Part shown: positions 17,287 through 25,901 of the stretch, piece by piece
Layout: each line of letters starts with the position of its first letter
How positions within the stretch are numbered: position 1 is the stretch's first letter
DNA from: CAWAPD01 sp963783865
GTDB taxonomy: Bacteria; Actinomycetota; Thermoleophilia; UBA2241
Assembly: GCA_963783865.1 (NCBI GenBank)
Contig: CAWAPD010000003.1
Location: forward strand, 496,001 to 560,000
Direction: 5' to 3'
Length of the DNA stretch: 64,000 nt
Translations under genes and position numbers: made by a program
The notes under the pieces: model-generated
Seen by the model: only the letters and a program-made list of their open reading frames with translations
What the model was told of the DNA's origin: nothing
Databases searched by the model: none

Positions 17287-18030
17287 TTGACCCGCGCCCG
17301 GATCGTCTCCGTCGCCGTAGCGGCGGCCCTGCTGGTCCTGTTCACCCTCGTCAGCGGTCCCTTACCGCGGTTCGAAGCCAGGGCCGACGCGATCGTGTCG
17401 ATGGCGGCCGGCATCGCCGTGCTCGCCGTGATCGTGTGGGGCCTGCTCCCCCTGCGCCGCCTGGGCGCGCGCCTGCTCGTCGTGGCGGCGGTGGCGCTGG
17501 CGGTCGCCATGGCGGCGACCTATCTCCATGCCACGGCGGTCATGGACCTGGCGAAGATCGCGTTCGGTGCCTGCGTCGGCTTCTGGCTCGGCACGACACT
17601 CGCCGAGCTGACCGAAGACGTGCGCTGGATCGTCGGGATCGCCGTCGCGGTGGCCGTGGCCGACGCGTTCAGCGTGTTCTCGCCGGTCGGCGTGACCCAC
17701 TACCTGCTGACCCGGCAGCCGGCGACCGTGCCGTACTTCGTGGTCGCGTTCCCGACCATCGGCTACGCGGTGCGCGACGCCTACTCGGCGCTGGGGACGG
17801 CCGACGTCATCTTCTACGGGCTCTACCTGGCGGCAGCCGCGGCCTTCCGGTTGCGCGTCGGCGCCACGGCCGCCGCCATGGCGGCCTCGGTCGTCGTGAC
17901 GGCGGCCGTGGCCGTGTGGTGGCGGGCGCTGCCGGCGCTGCCGCTCATGGGGATCGCCTTCCTGGCGGCGAACGCCGACCTGCTGTGGCCGCTCCTGCGC
18001 GGTCCGGGGCGCAGCGTCAGCCGCGCGTGA
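17287..18030 (+). CDS. polytopic membrane protein of unknown function
   Basis: 247 residues from TTG 17287, four bases after the preceding stop. Mostly hydrophobic, about seven or eight membrane segments with short loops; no charged catalytic motif. Cotranscribed with the glycosylase-like gene. Its end overlaps, tail to tail, the RlmD-like gene by 14 bases. I do not recognise the family. Confidence 0.7.
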   Translation: MTRARIVSVAVAAALLVLFTLVSGPLPRFEARADAIVSMAAGIAVLAVIVWGLLPLRRLGARLLVVAAVALAVAMAATYLHATAVMDLAKIAFGACVGFWLGTTLAELTEDVRWIVGIAVAVAVADAFSVFSPVGVTHYLLTRQPATVPYFVVAFPTIGYAVRDAYSALGTADVIFYGLYLAAAAAFRLRVGATAAAMAASVVVTAAVAVWWRALPALPLMGIAFLAANADLLWPLLRGPGRSVSRA

Positions 18031-19432
18031 ACAGGGCCACCGTCTCGATGTGGTGCGTGTGCGGGAACATGTCGACGGGCGCGATCCGGCGCAGCCGGTA
18101 GCCGAGCCCGTCGAGCTGAGCCGCGTTCGCCGCCAGCGTCGTCGGGTTGCACGACACGTACACGACCCGGTCGGCGCCGAGCAGCGCCATCCGCTCCACC
18201 GCCTTCTTGCTCATGCCGGCCCGGGGAGGGTCCGCGACGACCACCGACGGCGGTGAGAAGGGCCGGGCGGCGATGCGCCGGGGGTCCTTCTCGAGCGCCG
18301 TGGCAAGCTCGGGGTCGACACCGGTCGGCGGCTCCAGGAGCAGGGCGCGCACGTCGCCGGCGCTGAACACGACGTTGCCGACGCCGTTCAGCCCGGCGTT
18401 GACGCGCGCCGCCTCGATCGCCTCTGGCTGGGCCTCCATGCCGTAGACCACGGCGGCGCTCCGGGCCAGCAGCAGGCTGATGCCGCCGATCCCGCAGTAG
18501 AGGTCGTACGCCGGGCGGTCCGGCTCGGGCGCCGCCCAGGCGAGCGTCGTCTCGTAGAGGACGTCGCACATCGTCGAGTTCGTCTGCAGGAAGGCGAGCG
18601 CCGGCACGCGCAGCGACAGGCCGCCGAGGGTCTCGTGGAAGTGCGGCGGGCCCGAGACCATGAACGGCCCGACGCCGGTGGCGGCGTCGGCCCGCGACTC
18701 GTTGACGGTCACGGCGAACGAGGTGAAGGGCTGGGCCGCGGCGACGCGGGCGGCGAGCTCCTGCTCCTCGCGGAAGCGTGAGGTCACGAACAGGTCGAGC
18801 AGGAGCTCGCCGCTCGCCAGGCCGCGGCGCACGACCAGGTGCCGCAGCAGGCCGTGGTGGGTCTCCTGCGAGTAGGCGGGCAGGGAGAGGGCGCGGCAGG
18901 CGGTCGCGACCGCCTGCCGCGCCCTCTCCGTCTCCTCGGGCGCCAGCCGGCAGCCGTCGCCCTCGACGATCTCGCGCCACGACCCTCGCCGGTGCAGGCC
19001 CAGAACCAGCTCGCCGTCGCGCAGGCCGAACGAGTACTCCATCTTGTTGCGGTAGCGCCAGGGGTCGTCCATGCCGCGGATCGGCTCGACGGCGAACCCC
19101 GAGAGGCCGCCGATGTGCTCGAGCGACTCCACGACCTGGCGCTGCTTGAACTCGAGCTGCGTCTCGTAGGCCATGGCCTGCCACTCGCAGCCGCCGCAGT
19201 CGCCGTGCGCCGCGCATGGGGCCTCCACCCGTCGCTCGGACGGCTCCACCACCTCGAGCAGCCGCGCCTCGGCGAACTGCGCCTTGCGGCGCGTCACCTC
19301 GGCGCGCACCCTGTCGCCCGGCACGACTCCGCGCACGAAGACGACGAACCCGTCGTCGTGCGCCACACCCTGTCCGCCGTAGGCGAGGGTGTCGATGGCG
19401 AGCTCGATGATGTCGCCGGGCCGAGGAGGCAT
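18017..19432 (-). CDS. 23S rRNA (uracil-5-)-methyltransferase RlmD-like
   Basis: 471 residues from ATG 19430-19432. N-terminal TRAM domain (IELAIDTLAYGGQGVAHDDG), then CAAHGDCGGCEW plus GDGCRL supplying four cysteines for a 4Fe-4S cluster, then a SAM-binding fold (DLYCGIGGISLLLA) and the catalytic cysteine in VYVSCNPTTLA. This is the TrmA/RlmC/RlmD class that methylates U at C5 in rRNA or tRNA; the cluster favours the rRNA enzymes. The reverse-strand frame is open far upstream, but the TRAM start is unambiguous. Confidence 0.9.
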   Translation of the reverse strand: MPPRPGDIIELAIDTLAYGGQGVAHDDGFVVFVRGVVPGDRVRAEVTRRKAQFAEARLLEVVEPSERRVEAPCAAHGDCGGCEWQAMAYETQLEFKQRQVVESLEHIGGLSGFAVEPIRGMDDPWRYRNKMEYSFGLRDGELVLGLHRRGSWREIVEGDGCRLAPEETERARQAVATACRALSLPAYSQETHHGLLRHLVVRRGLASGELLLDLFVTSRFREEQELAARVAAAQPFTSFAVTVNESRADAATGVGPFMVSGPPHFHETLGGLSLRVPALAFLQTNSTMCDVLYETTLAWAAPEPDRPAYDLYCGIGGISLLLARSAAVVYGMEAQPEAIEAARVNAGLNGVGNVVFSAGDVRALLLEPPTGVDPELATALEKDPRRIAARPFSPPSVVVADPPRAGMSKKAVERMALLGADRVVYVSCNPTTLAANAAQLDGLGYRLRRIAPVDMFPHTHHIETVALFTRG

Positions 19433-19579
19433 GGGTCGAGTGTACCGTACCGGGCCGGCGTGATTGTCCACCCGGCGTGGCGAGCGTTCCCGCGCCGGCG
19501 TCTGGTACAGTCGCTCGCGGGGCAAGGTCCGGAGGACGCCGGACACAGGGCGACGGGCGCCGGGCGCCGGGGAGACGAC

Positions 19580-21082
19580 GTGGCAGCTTTCGATGCGGAC
19601 GCATACAGGCGGCGGGCCGAGCGGTTCCTCGGCGAACTCGACCTCGAGCACTACCAGCATTACGCGGGCCTGAAGGCCGACTGCGACTTCAGCTCCATCT
19701 ACGGACGGTACCCCGACCTGTTCACCCGCGAGACGGTCGACACGCTGCATGGCCTGTACCTCGAGGCGGTCGACGACGACGCGCGTCGTCGTGCCTCCTA
19801 CCTGCTGAACTTCGCCACCGACGGGTTCCTCGGCGAGGCGACCAAGGAGCTCTCCGACGAGATCGCCAACCTCGAGGGCCGGGCGACGATCGAGGTCGAC
19901 GGCGAGGAGATCGGCTACCGGTACTCGAGCGTGGTGCAGGCCAACGAGGCCGACGGCGGCCGGCGGCGGCGCATCTACGAGGCGCGGCTGCGGCTGACCG
20001 GTGACGCGCTGAACCCCCGCTACGAGGAACGCTGGCGCGTCCTGCACGACCTCGTGCGCGAGCTCGGGTACACGGACTACCGGGAGCTCTACTCGCAGGC
20101 CCAGGGGGTCGACTTCGGACTGCTGCGGGCCGAGATGGAGACCTTCCTGCAGGAGACCGAGGGCCTCTACCAGCGCACCCTCGACAGGATCGTTGGCGAC
20201 AAGCTCGGGTTCGGCCGCGAGGAGCTGCACATCGCCGATCTGCCGTTCCTGATCAGGGCGCCCGAGTACGACCACGTGTTCACCCAGGAGGCCCTGCTGC
20301 CGACCTTCGCGCGGGTGCTCTCCGGTATGGGCGTCGACCTCGACGCCCAGAGCAATGTGCACGTCGACGCCGAGGCGCGCGAGCTCAAGTCGCCGCGCGC
20401 GTTCTGCAGCCCCGTGAGGGTGCCCGACGAGATCTACCTCGTGGTCATGCCCAAGGGCGGCCAGGACGACTACCAGGCCCTGCTCCACGAAGGTGGGCAC
20501 ACCGAGCACTTCGCTCACACCCGGCCCGACCTCCCGTTCGAGTACCGGTACCTCGGCGACAACGCCGTCACCGAGGGCTTCGCCTTCATCCTCGACCACC
20601 TCGTGCTCAACGCCCGCTGGCTCGAGGAGTATCTCGAGTACGCCGACTCGCAGGGGTTCCTGAAGTTCGCCTACCTGGTCGAGCTGTACTTCCTGCGCCG
20701 CTACGCCGGCAAGCTCGCCTACGAGACCGAGCTCCACGTCCAGGAGGGACCGCTCGGCCACATGGCCGAGCGCTACCACGCGCTCCTCACCGGCGCCGTC
20801 CAGGTCGACACGCCCGCCGTCAACTTCCTGATCGACGTCGACGACGGGTTTTACGCGGCGCACTACGTGCGGGCCTGGATGCTCGAGGGCGCCTTCCGCA
20901 TGCTGTTGCAGGACCGCTTCGGCATCGAGTGGTTCCGCGAGCCCGAGGCGGCGGAGTGGCTCAAGCAGCTGTGGTCGCACGGGCAGGCGTTCACGGCCGA
21001 CCAGTTGCTGCTCAAGAACGGCGGCGGGCGGCTCGACACCGGGCCCTTGCGCCTGCACCTCGAGCGCGTGCTCGGGCGCTAG
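19580..21082 (+). CDS. M3-like zinc metallopeptidase
   Basis: 500 residues from GTG 19580, SD GGGGAGA. HEGGH at 303-307 supplies two zinc histidines and the catalytic glutamate, and E332 in AVTEGFAFI is the third ligand, the gluzincin spacing seen in M3 oligopeptidases and M2/M32 relatives. The rest is helical, with YLLNFATDGFLGE near the N-terminus. No signal peptide, so a cytosolic oligopeptidase is likely. Tail-to-tail with yjbQ, one base apart. Ends in TAG. Confidence 0.82.
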   Translation: MAAFDADAYRRRAERFLGELDLEHYQHYAGLKADCDFSSIYGRYPDLFTRETVDTLHGLYLEAVDDDARRRASYLLNFATDGFLGEATKELSDEIANLEGRATIEVDGEEIGYRYSSVVQANEADGGRRRRIYEARLRLTGDALNPRYEERWRVLHDLVRELGYTDYRELYSQAQGVDFGLLRAEMETFLQETEGLYQRTLDRIVGDKLGFGREELHIADLPFLIRAPEYDHVFTQEALLPTFARVLSGMGVDLDAQSNVHVDAEARELKSPRAFCSPVRVPDEIYLVVMPKGGQDDYQALLHEGGHTEHFAHTRPDLPFEYRYLGDNAVTEGFAFILDHLVLNARWLEEYLEYADSQGFLKFAYLVELYFLRRYAGKLAYETELHVQEGPLGHMAERYHALLTGAVQVDTPAVNFLIDVDDGFYAAHYVRAWMLEGAFRMLLQDRFGIEWFREPEAAEWLKQLWSHGQAFTADQLLLKNGGGRLDTGPLRLHLERVLGR

Positions 21083-21083
21083 G

Positions 21084-21515
21084 TCAGCTCGCCCCCGGGT
21101 CGGCCGGGGCCGCGCCCGGGAGCGGCTGCACCAGCAGCCGCCGCCGGCGCGGCCCGTCGAACTCGGCGAAGTAGATGCCCTGCCAGGTGCCCAGCTCCAG
21201 CCGGCCTTCGTGCACCGGCACCATGCAGCTGCTGCCCATCAGGCTCGCCTTCACGTGCGCATCGGAGTTGCCCTCGAGGTGGGCGAACGGCAGGTCCGGC
21301 GGCACGAGCCGCCGCAGGGCCATGACCACATCACGGCGCACTGAGGGGTCGGCGTTCTCGTTGATCGTCACCCCGGCGGTGGTGTGCGGCACGTAGACGA
21401 GCACGGCGCCGTCCCGCAGGCCGGCGTCGTGCACCGCCTGCGCGACCTCGGCGGTCACGTCGCGCAGCTCCTCGCGCTGCGAGGTCTGGAGCGAGAGCGT
21501 GACGGGGGTGCTCAT
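21084..21515 (-). CDS. YjbQ-family protein (secondary thiamine-phosphate synthase-like)
   Basis: 143 residues. LVYVPHTTAGVTINENADP and HVKASLMGSSCMVPVHEGRLELGTWQGI are the diagnostic YjbQ/UPF0047 motifs, with conserved His and Asn around a proposed anion site. Some members replace thiamine-phosphate synthase weakly in E. coli; the true role is unsettled. ATGA overlap with the upstream PHP gene shows coupling. Confidence 0.88.
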   Translation of the reverse strand: MSTPVTLSLQTSQREELRDVTAEVAQAVHDAGLRDGAVLVYVPHTTAGVTINENADPSVRRDVVMALRRLVPPDLPFAHLEGNSDAHVKASLMGSSCMVPVHEGRLELGTWQGIYFAEFDGPRRRRLLVQPLPGAAPADPGAS

Positions 21516-22180
21516 CGTACCCGTCCGAAGAGCCGCCGCAGCCCGCCGCCTCGCGGCGGCTCCGGCGGCGGCACCGGCCGCACCAGGCCGTTCCTGAGGG
21601 CGGTCACCACGTCGGCCGTGCCGGTGACCGCCCGCGGGATCTCGGTGACGCACGTGAGTAGTCGGTCGACGGTGTGCGCGTCGCTGCCGCCGGTCTGGGG
21701 CTTGTCGAGCGCCATGGCCAGCTCCTCGGCGGTCCGCACGTAACGATTGCCGGTCCAGTTCCCGTTCCAGACCTCGACCGCGTCGATGCGGTCGCCCACC
21801 TGGTCGGCCAGCCCCGAGTAGTAGCTGGAGCCGCTGCGGCCGCCGCCGGCGGCGGGGTGGACCCAGACCATCGCCGCCGTATCGGGGATCTCCTCGGCCC
21901 GGGGCAGGCCCTGCACGTCCTGGAACGTCGCCAGGTAGTCGAGGTCGGGCGAGAAGAGGATGAAATCGCCGTACAGGGTCGAGATCTCCACGCCGTGCAC
22001 CAGCACGACGCCCTGCTCCGCCATCGGCCCTTCCAGAGCCAGATTGTCGGTCACGTCGCCATGGTTGGTCAGGGCGATCGCCTGCACGCCGTTCAGGCGG
22101 CAGAACGTGAGGAGGTCGCCGTAGGCGATCTGCGAGCAGTCCGAGGCCGGACAGGTGTGCACGTGGAGGTCGACGAGCAT
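21512..22180 (-). CDS. PHP-domain metal-dependent phosphoesterase
   Basis: 222 residues, ATG 22178-22180. DLHVHTCPASDC, LTNHGD, GVEIST and TGGSDAHTVD provide the metal ligands of a stand-alone PHP phosphoesterase. Substrate unknown; relatives hydrolyse small phosphates or RNA 3' ends. Two-gene unit with yjbQ (4-bp overlap), divergent from the DUF4388 gene with only 28 bases between starts. Confidence 0.85.
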   Translation of the reverse strand: MLVDLHVHTCPASDCSQIAYGDLLTFCRLNGVQAIALTNHGDVTDNLALEGPMAEQGVVLVHGVEISTLYGDFILFSPDLDYLATFQDVQGLPRAEEIPDTAAMVWVHPAAGGGRSGSSYYSGLADQVGDRIDAVEVWNGNWTGNRYVRTAEELAMALDKPQTGGSDAHTVDRLLTCVTEIPRAVTGTADVVTALRNGLVRPVPPPEPPRGGGLRRLFGRVR

Positions 22181-22190
22181 GATGGCCGAG

Positions 22191-22196
22191 TATACA
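22191..22196 (+). promoter_or_regulatory. -10 box giving a nearly leaderless DUF4388 mRNA
   Basis: TATACA at 22191-22196 predicts transcription starting near 22203, only about six bases before the ATG at 22209; no Shine-Dalgarno fits in that space. Confidence 0.5.
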
Positions 22197-22208
22197 CTTG
22201 GCCCGGTC

Positions 22209-23948
22209 ATGCAGGGGACGCTGGACACCTTCAGCGTCGTCGAGGTCCTCCAGATGCTGGGGCGGGTCCGGAGCTCGGGGACGCTCCACATCGAGTGCGC
22301 CGAGCGGCAGATCGACGTCCACTTCATCCAGGGACTTATCGCGGAGACCCGCGATTCCACCCGGGTGTACGCCGACACCGTGCTCGGCAGCCTCCTCATC
22401 AAGCGCGCCCTGGTCACCGACGACCAGCTCGCCGAGGCGCTCGCCGAGCAGGAGCACAACCCCAAGCCGATCGGCACCATCCTGGTCGAGAAGGGGTTCG
22501 TGCACGAGGCCGACCTGCGCGACGTGTTGTCGCGGCAGGTCGCCAACTCGTTCCTCGCGGTCAAGACCGCCGGAGCCGGCACGTTCATGTTCGTCATCGA
22601 CGAGCAGCCGCGACCCGTCGACTACATCACGATCGACACCAACAGCGTCCTCATCGAGGTCTCGTCGGTCGGCGGCGACTACGTCGTCGCCTTCAACCTG
22701 CTCGGGCAGGCGAACACCGTGCTGCTGCTCAACCGGGACTACGAGACGCTGCCCCGCCATTCGATCCCGATGGGCCGCGACGAGTTCCATGTGCTCACGC
22801 TGATCGACGACCGGCGCACGGTGCAGGAGATCACCGACCTGAGTCACCTCGAGGAGGTGACGGTGATCAGCATCCTCGGCAAGTTCTGCGAGGCCGGGGT
22901 GCTGCTCGCGAAGGCCGAGAAGCAGGCGCGGGCGGCCGCCGACGACGAGCTGCTCGCACACCGGGACAGCGTCTGGGCCGAGGTCACGAAGATCCTCGAC
23001 GACGTGACCGGCACGGAGACGACCCTGGCCGCGCAGCCGCCGCGCAAGCAGGTCGAGCAGCCGGCCGACGCCGGCGTCGCCCTCAAGGTGGGCGACATGA
23101 TCGACGGGCTCGTCGACACCGAGGTCACGCCGGCGCTCCAGGCGCTCGAGCACGACGGCGCGGCGGCGCCGTTCGACGAGGCGACGGCTGGGCCCGGGCA
23201 GACGCCGGCCGACGAGGTCGATCCGCTGGCGGCGCTGGTCGCCGCGTTCCCCGGACCGCCACCCGACGAGGCCGAGCTCGAAGACGCCGCCGGGCCGGAG
23301 CCCGGACAGGCCGCGCCTGCGGCCGCGGCGGAGACCCCCTCTGAGACACCGCCCGCGCCCCCTGTGCCTCCGGCCGTGGACGGGACCGCCGGGTTCGACT
23401 TCTCGGGCGCGACAGCGCCTGCGCCCGAGTCTCCCGCCGCGCCCGCGCCCGAGCCTCCCGCCGCGTCCGCGCCCGAGCCTCCCGCCGCGTCCGCGCCCGA
23501 GCCTCCCGCCGCGTCCGCGCCCGAGTCTCCCGCCGCGTCCGCGCCCGAGCCTCCCGCCGCGCCCGCGCCCGAGTCTCCCGCCGCGCCCGCGCCGCCCGCG
23601 GTGGGCGTCAACGGTGAGATGCCGATGCTTGCCGAACCGGTCCACCAGAGCTGGGAGGCCATCGACGGCGATGACGGCGAGCGTGACGAGCTGACCGAAG
23701 AAGAGATCGCCGCGGGCTTCTCGCGCGACATCACGCGCCCGCCGCTCGGGACCGGCATGGACCTGCCATGGGACGACGAAGAGGAGCCGGCGGCGCCGAC
23801 TGCGCCCAGGGCACGCCCAGGCGCGCCCGCCACCGGCGAAAAGCCGGCGGCTCCTGCCGGCGCCGATCCCGGGTCGCCGGCTCCCGAAGGCGCCGACAAG
23901 CCGCTGCCGCCTCTCACGCCCGACGAGCTCGACGGCAAGTGGACCTGA
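22209..23948 (+). CDS. DUF4388 / MshEN-like regulatory protein with proline-alanine repeat tail
   Basis: 579 residues. MQGTLDTFSVVEVLQMLGRVRSSGTLHI is the DUF4388 (PATAN-like) opening; residues about 55-105 (LLIKRALVTDDQLAEALAEQ ... GTILVEKGFV) resemble the N-terminal MshEN/GspE domain that in some proteins binds cyclic di-GMP; further helical DUF4388-linked region to about 290. Residues about 405-460 are seven copies of APEPPAAS-like octapeptides, then an acidic tail. Likely a gliding/pili or c-di-GMP linked signalling scaffold; this is inference from domains. Two GGDEF-type proteins lie at 38888-41226. Confidence 0.78.
   Translation: MQGTLDTFSVVEVLQMLGRVRSSGTLHIECAERQIDVHFIQGLIAETRDSTRVYADTVLGSLLIKRALVTDDQLAEALAEQEHNPKPIGTILVEKGFVHEADLRDVLSRQVANSFLAVKTAGAGTFMFVIDEQPRPVDYITIDTNSVLIEVSSVGGDYVVAFNLLGQANTVLLLNRDYETLPRHSIPMGRDEFHVLTLIDDRRTVQEITDLSHLEEVTVISILGKFCEAGVLLAKAEKQARAAADDELLAHRDSVWAEVTKILDDVTGTETTLAAQPPRKQVEQPADAGVALKVGDMIDGLVDTEVTPALQALEHDGAAAPFDEATAGPGQTPADEVDPLAALVAAFPGPPPDEAELEDAAGPEPGQAAPAAAAETPSETPPAPPVPPAVDGTAGFDFSGATAPAPESPAAPAPEPPAASAPEPPAASAPEPPAASAPESPAASAPEPPAAPAPESPAAPAPPAVGVNGEMPMLAEPVHQSWEAIDGDDGERDELTEEEIAAGFSRDITRPPLGTGMDLPWDDEEEPAAPTAPRARPGAPATGEKPAAPAGADPGSPAPEGADKPLPPLTPDELDGKWT
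23421..23588 (+). repeat. 24-bp coding tandem repeat, seven copies
   Basis: Seven exact-length 24-base units starting GCGCCCGAG, differing at two positions (T/C giving Ser/Pro and C/T giving Ala/Ser). Encodes the AP-E-P/S-PAA-P/S octapeptide linker of the DUF4388 protein; likely variable in copy number. Confidence 0.9.
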
Positions 23949-23969
23949 CGCCAGGGGGCGCGGAGATGA

Positions 23970-24009
23970 GAAGAGGGCGGGCGGCCCGTACGGGCCGCCC
24001 GCCCTCTTC
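23970..24009. terminator. bidirectional GC hairpin between convergent genes
   Basis: 18-bp perfect stem GAAGAGGGCGGGCGGCCC with loop GTAC, between the DUF4388 gene (+) and the aminotransferase (-). No U-tract. Confidence 0.65.
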
Positions 24010-24048
24010 GTTGCTACCGGCGCCCTCGGGCGCCGCGCGCGAGGACCG

Positions 24049-25437
24049 TCAGGCGGTCACGTCGCGGACGAGGTCCTCGTAGGCTGATACGTAGAGGTCG
24101 ATGTCCTCGTCGGTGTGCGTGATCGACAGCGTCCACTCCTCTTCGCGGCCGGGAGCGATGATGATGCCGCGGTTGATGTTGTACAGCCATGCGAGTCCGA
24201 CGAGCTCGTGGTCCTGGTACTTGATGAAGGACTCGTAGTCGGTGACCTTGGTGCTGGCGAAGTTGACGCACCCCTTGGAGCGGATGCCGACCGTGTACGC
24301 CGGGAAGTTGTACTTCTCCGCGATGGCGTCGCACTCGGTGATCAGGCGGTCGTTGAGGTAGTCGAGGCGAGCGTAGGCGGCTGGGGTCATGACCTGCTCG
24401 AAGCTGGCCCGCGCCGCGGCCATCGACAGCGGGTTGCCGCTGTAGGTGCCGACCTGGAAGACGGTGCCCTTGTGCACGATGTCCATGATCTCGTCGCTGC
24501 CGCCGATCGCCCCGCACGGGGTGCCGCCGGCGATGGCCTTGCCGAGGGTGACCATGTCGGGCACGACGCCCCAGCGCTCGATCGCGCCGCCGGCGGCGGT
24601 GCAGATGCCGGTCTTGACCTCGTCGAAGATGAGCACGATGCCGTGCTTCTTGGTGATCTCGCGGACGGCCTCGAGGTAGCCCGGCTCGGGCAGCACGACG
24701 CCGAGGTTCATCATCGCCGGCTCCATGATCAGGCAGGCCGGCTTGCGGCCCTCGGCGATGAGCTTCTCGATGCGCGCCTCCATCATCGCCGGGTCGTTGA
24801 ACGGGACCGGGATGGTCATGTCGATCGACGACTGGGGGATGCCGGCGCCGTACGACATCGACTTGTAGTTGTCGCGCGGCCCGATCTGGCCGAAGTCCGT
24901 CACGCCGATCGAGACCATGACGTAGTCGTGATGGCCGTGGTACGAGCCGAAGATCTTCATGATCGTCTCACGGCCGGTGAAGCCGCGCGCGACGCGGATG
25001 GCGTCCATCGTCGCCTCGGAGCCGGAGTTCACGAAACGCCACTTCGGCAGCTTGAAGGTCTCGGCGAGGTGCTCGGCCATGATGACGCCGTCCTCGGTGG
25101 GCAGGCCGAACTGCGTGCCGAGGGGAGCCCGCTTCTGGATCGCTTCGACGATGACGGGGTGGGCGTGGCCCTGGACCATGCAGCCGAAGCCGTTGTGGAA
25201 GTCGCTCAACTCCTGGCCGTCGACCGAGTAGATCTTGGATCCCTTGCCGTGGGTGAAATAGACGGGATACGGATCGCGCGCGTGGTACGTGGAGGCGACG
25301 CCCATCGGCATCGACTTGACCGCGCGCTTGTACAGCTCATAGGACTTGGGAGTGGCCTGCTCGAGGCGCTTCTCCTCCTTGTCCGTCAGCTCCGTGATGC
25401 GCTTGCGGTCGATCTGGACGGGGGTACTCGACGTCAT
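24049..25437 (-). CDS. class III aminotransferase, glutamate-1-semialdehyde aminomutase-like
   Basis: 462 residues, ATG at 25435-25437 with AAGGAG ten bases upstream. PLP-dependent fold type I: NSGSEATMDAIRVARGFTGR binds the cofactor phosphate, IFDEVKTG holds the ring-contacting Asp, and LGKAIAGGTPCGAIGG carries the Schiff-base lysine. The overall pattern is that of glutamate-1-semialdehyde aminomutases, but the N-terminal 45-residue helical extension and YHARDPYPVYF entry suggest a paralogue, not necessarily HemL; no other heme genes are near. Preceded by a leader of about 160 bases. Confidence 0.82.
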   Translation of the reverse strand: MTSSTPVQIDRKRITELTDKEEKRLEQATPKSYELYKRAVKSMPMGVASTYHARDPYPVYFTHGKGSKIYSVDGQELSDFHNGFGCMVQGHAHPVIVEAIQKRAPLGTQFGLPTEDGVIMAEHLAETFKLPKWRFVNSGSEATMDAIRVARGFTGRETIMKIFGSYHGHHDYVMVSIGVTDFGQIGPRDNYKSMSYGAGIPQSSIDMTIPVPFNDPAMMEARIEKLIAEGRKPACLIMEPAMMNLGVVLPEPGYLEAVREITKKHGIVLIFDEVKTGICTAAGGAIERWGVVPDMVTLGKAIAGGTPCGAIGGSDEIMDIVHKGTVFQVGTYSGNPLSMAAARASFEQVMTPAAYARLDYLNDRLITECDAIAEKYNFPAYTVGIRSKGCVNFASTKVTDYESFIKYQDHELVGLAWLYNINRGIIIAPGREEEWTLSITHTDEDIDLYVSAYEDLVRDVTA

Positions 25438-25603
25438 TCTTCATTCACTCCTTACGCACAGGGACATCAGAAAGGACTGACAGGAGTTCGGGCGATTACC
25501 ACCTCGCTGTTCATGCTCGACCCGAGCGTCCGGGAAGCGATGCCCCGGAGCCCTTTCCGCCCCCTGACCCGAGAGCGTCACAGACCGGAACGGCTGCGTC
25601 GAC

Positions 25604-25633
25604 AGTCTATCGCAGAACGGTGCAGCATGTCGC
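25604..25633 (-). promoter_or_regulatory. promoter and ~160-nt leader of the aminotransferase
   Basis: On the minus strand GCGACA (25633-25628), 18-base spacer, TAGACT (25609-25604). The transcript would begin near 25597. The leader to 25438 contains a CCGGG/CCCGG hairpin and two GACGCTC-GGGTC-like segments, but I could not match a known riboswitch consensus. Confidence 0.4.
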
Positions 25634-25793
25634 AAACGGCAGCAAGCTTGCCCAATCGGCAGCCGATTCGGAAGCACACCTTCGCCGCCGATACCCGGCC
25701 CGACGGCGTTCCGTGCGGCCGTCGAACACCCGTGCCCGGCCTGCCGCCGGGCACTCATCCTATCGGGCCCTGCCGCCACCGGCAAAGAGAAAC
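25610..25793. other. gene-free stretch between aminotransferase promoter and cytochrome terminators
   Basis: No supported reading frame on either strand and no recognised RNA; short open frames here lack ribosome sites and family signals. Confidence 0.5.
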
Positions 25794-25821
25794 GGGGCGG
25801 CTGCCTGTCGGCAGCCGCCCC
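25794..25821 (-). terminator. distal hairpin downstream of the cytochrome gene
   Basis: 12-bp perfect stem GGGGCGGCTGCC / GGCAGCCGCCCC, loop TGTC. Second of two consecutive hairpins; on the minus strand it is followed by GTTTCTC. Confidence 0.6.
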
Positions 25822-25831
25822 GCTGACGAAG

Positions 25832-25861
25832 AAGGGCGGGGCCCTCACGGGCCCCGCCCTT
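25832..25861 (-). terminator. proximal hairpin downstream of the cytochrome gene
   Basis: 13-bp perfect stem AAGGGCGGGGCCC / GGGCCCCGCCCTT with loop TCAC; the minus-strand end is followed by CTTCGTC. Confidence 0.65.
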
Positions 25862-25901
25862 CGATCCCCTTGTCGAGCCCGGAGGCTCGGGCAGAGGCGT
25901 G

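Noticed and set aside
23421..23588. CRISPR array
   Set aside because: The repeats are contiguous 24-base coding units without spacers; no cas genes in the window.
24049..25437. Calling this gene hemL outright
   Set aside because: Motifs fit the GSA aminomutase group, but the extended N-terminus and lack of heme genes nearby leave a paralogue with another substrate equally likely.
25438..25600. Glycine, SAM or ZTP riboswitch in the aminotransferase leader
   Set aside because: Hairpins exist but the conserved cores of these aptamers could not be found.
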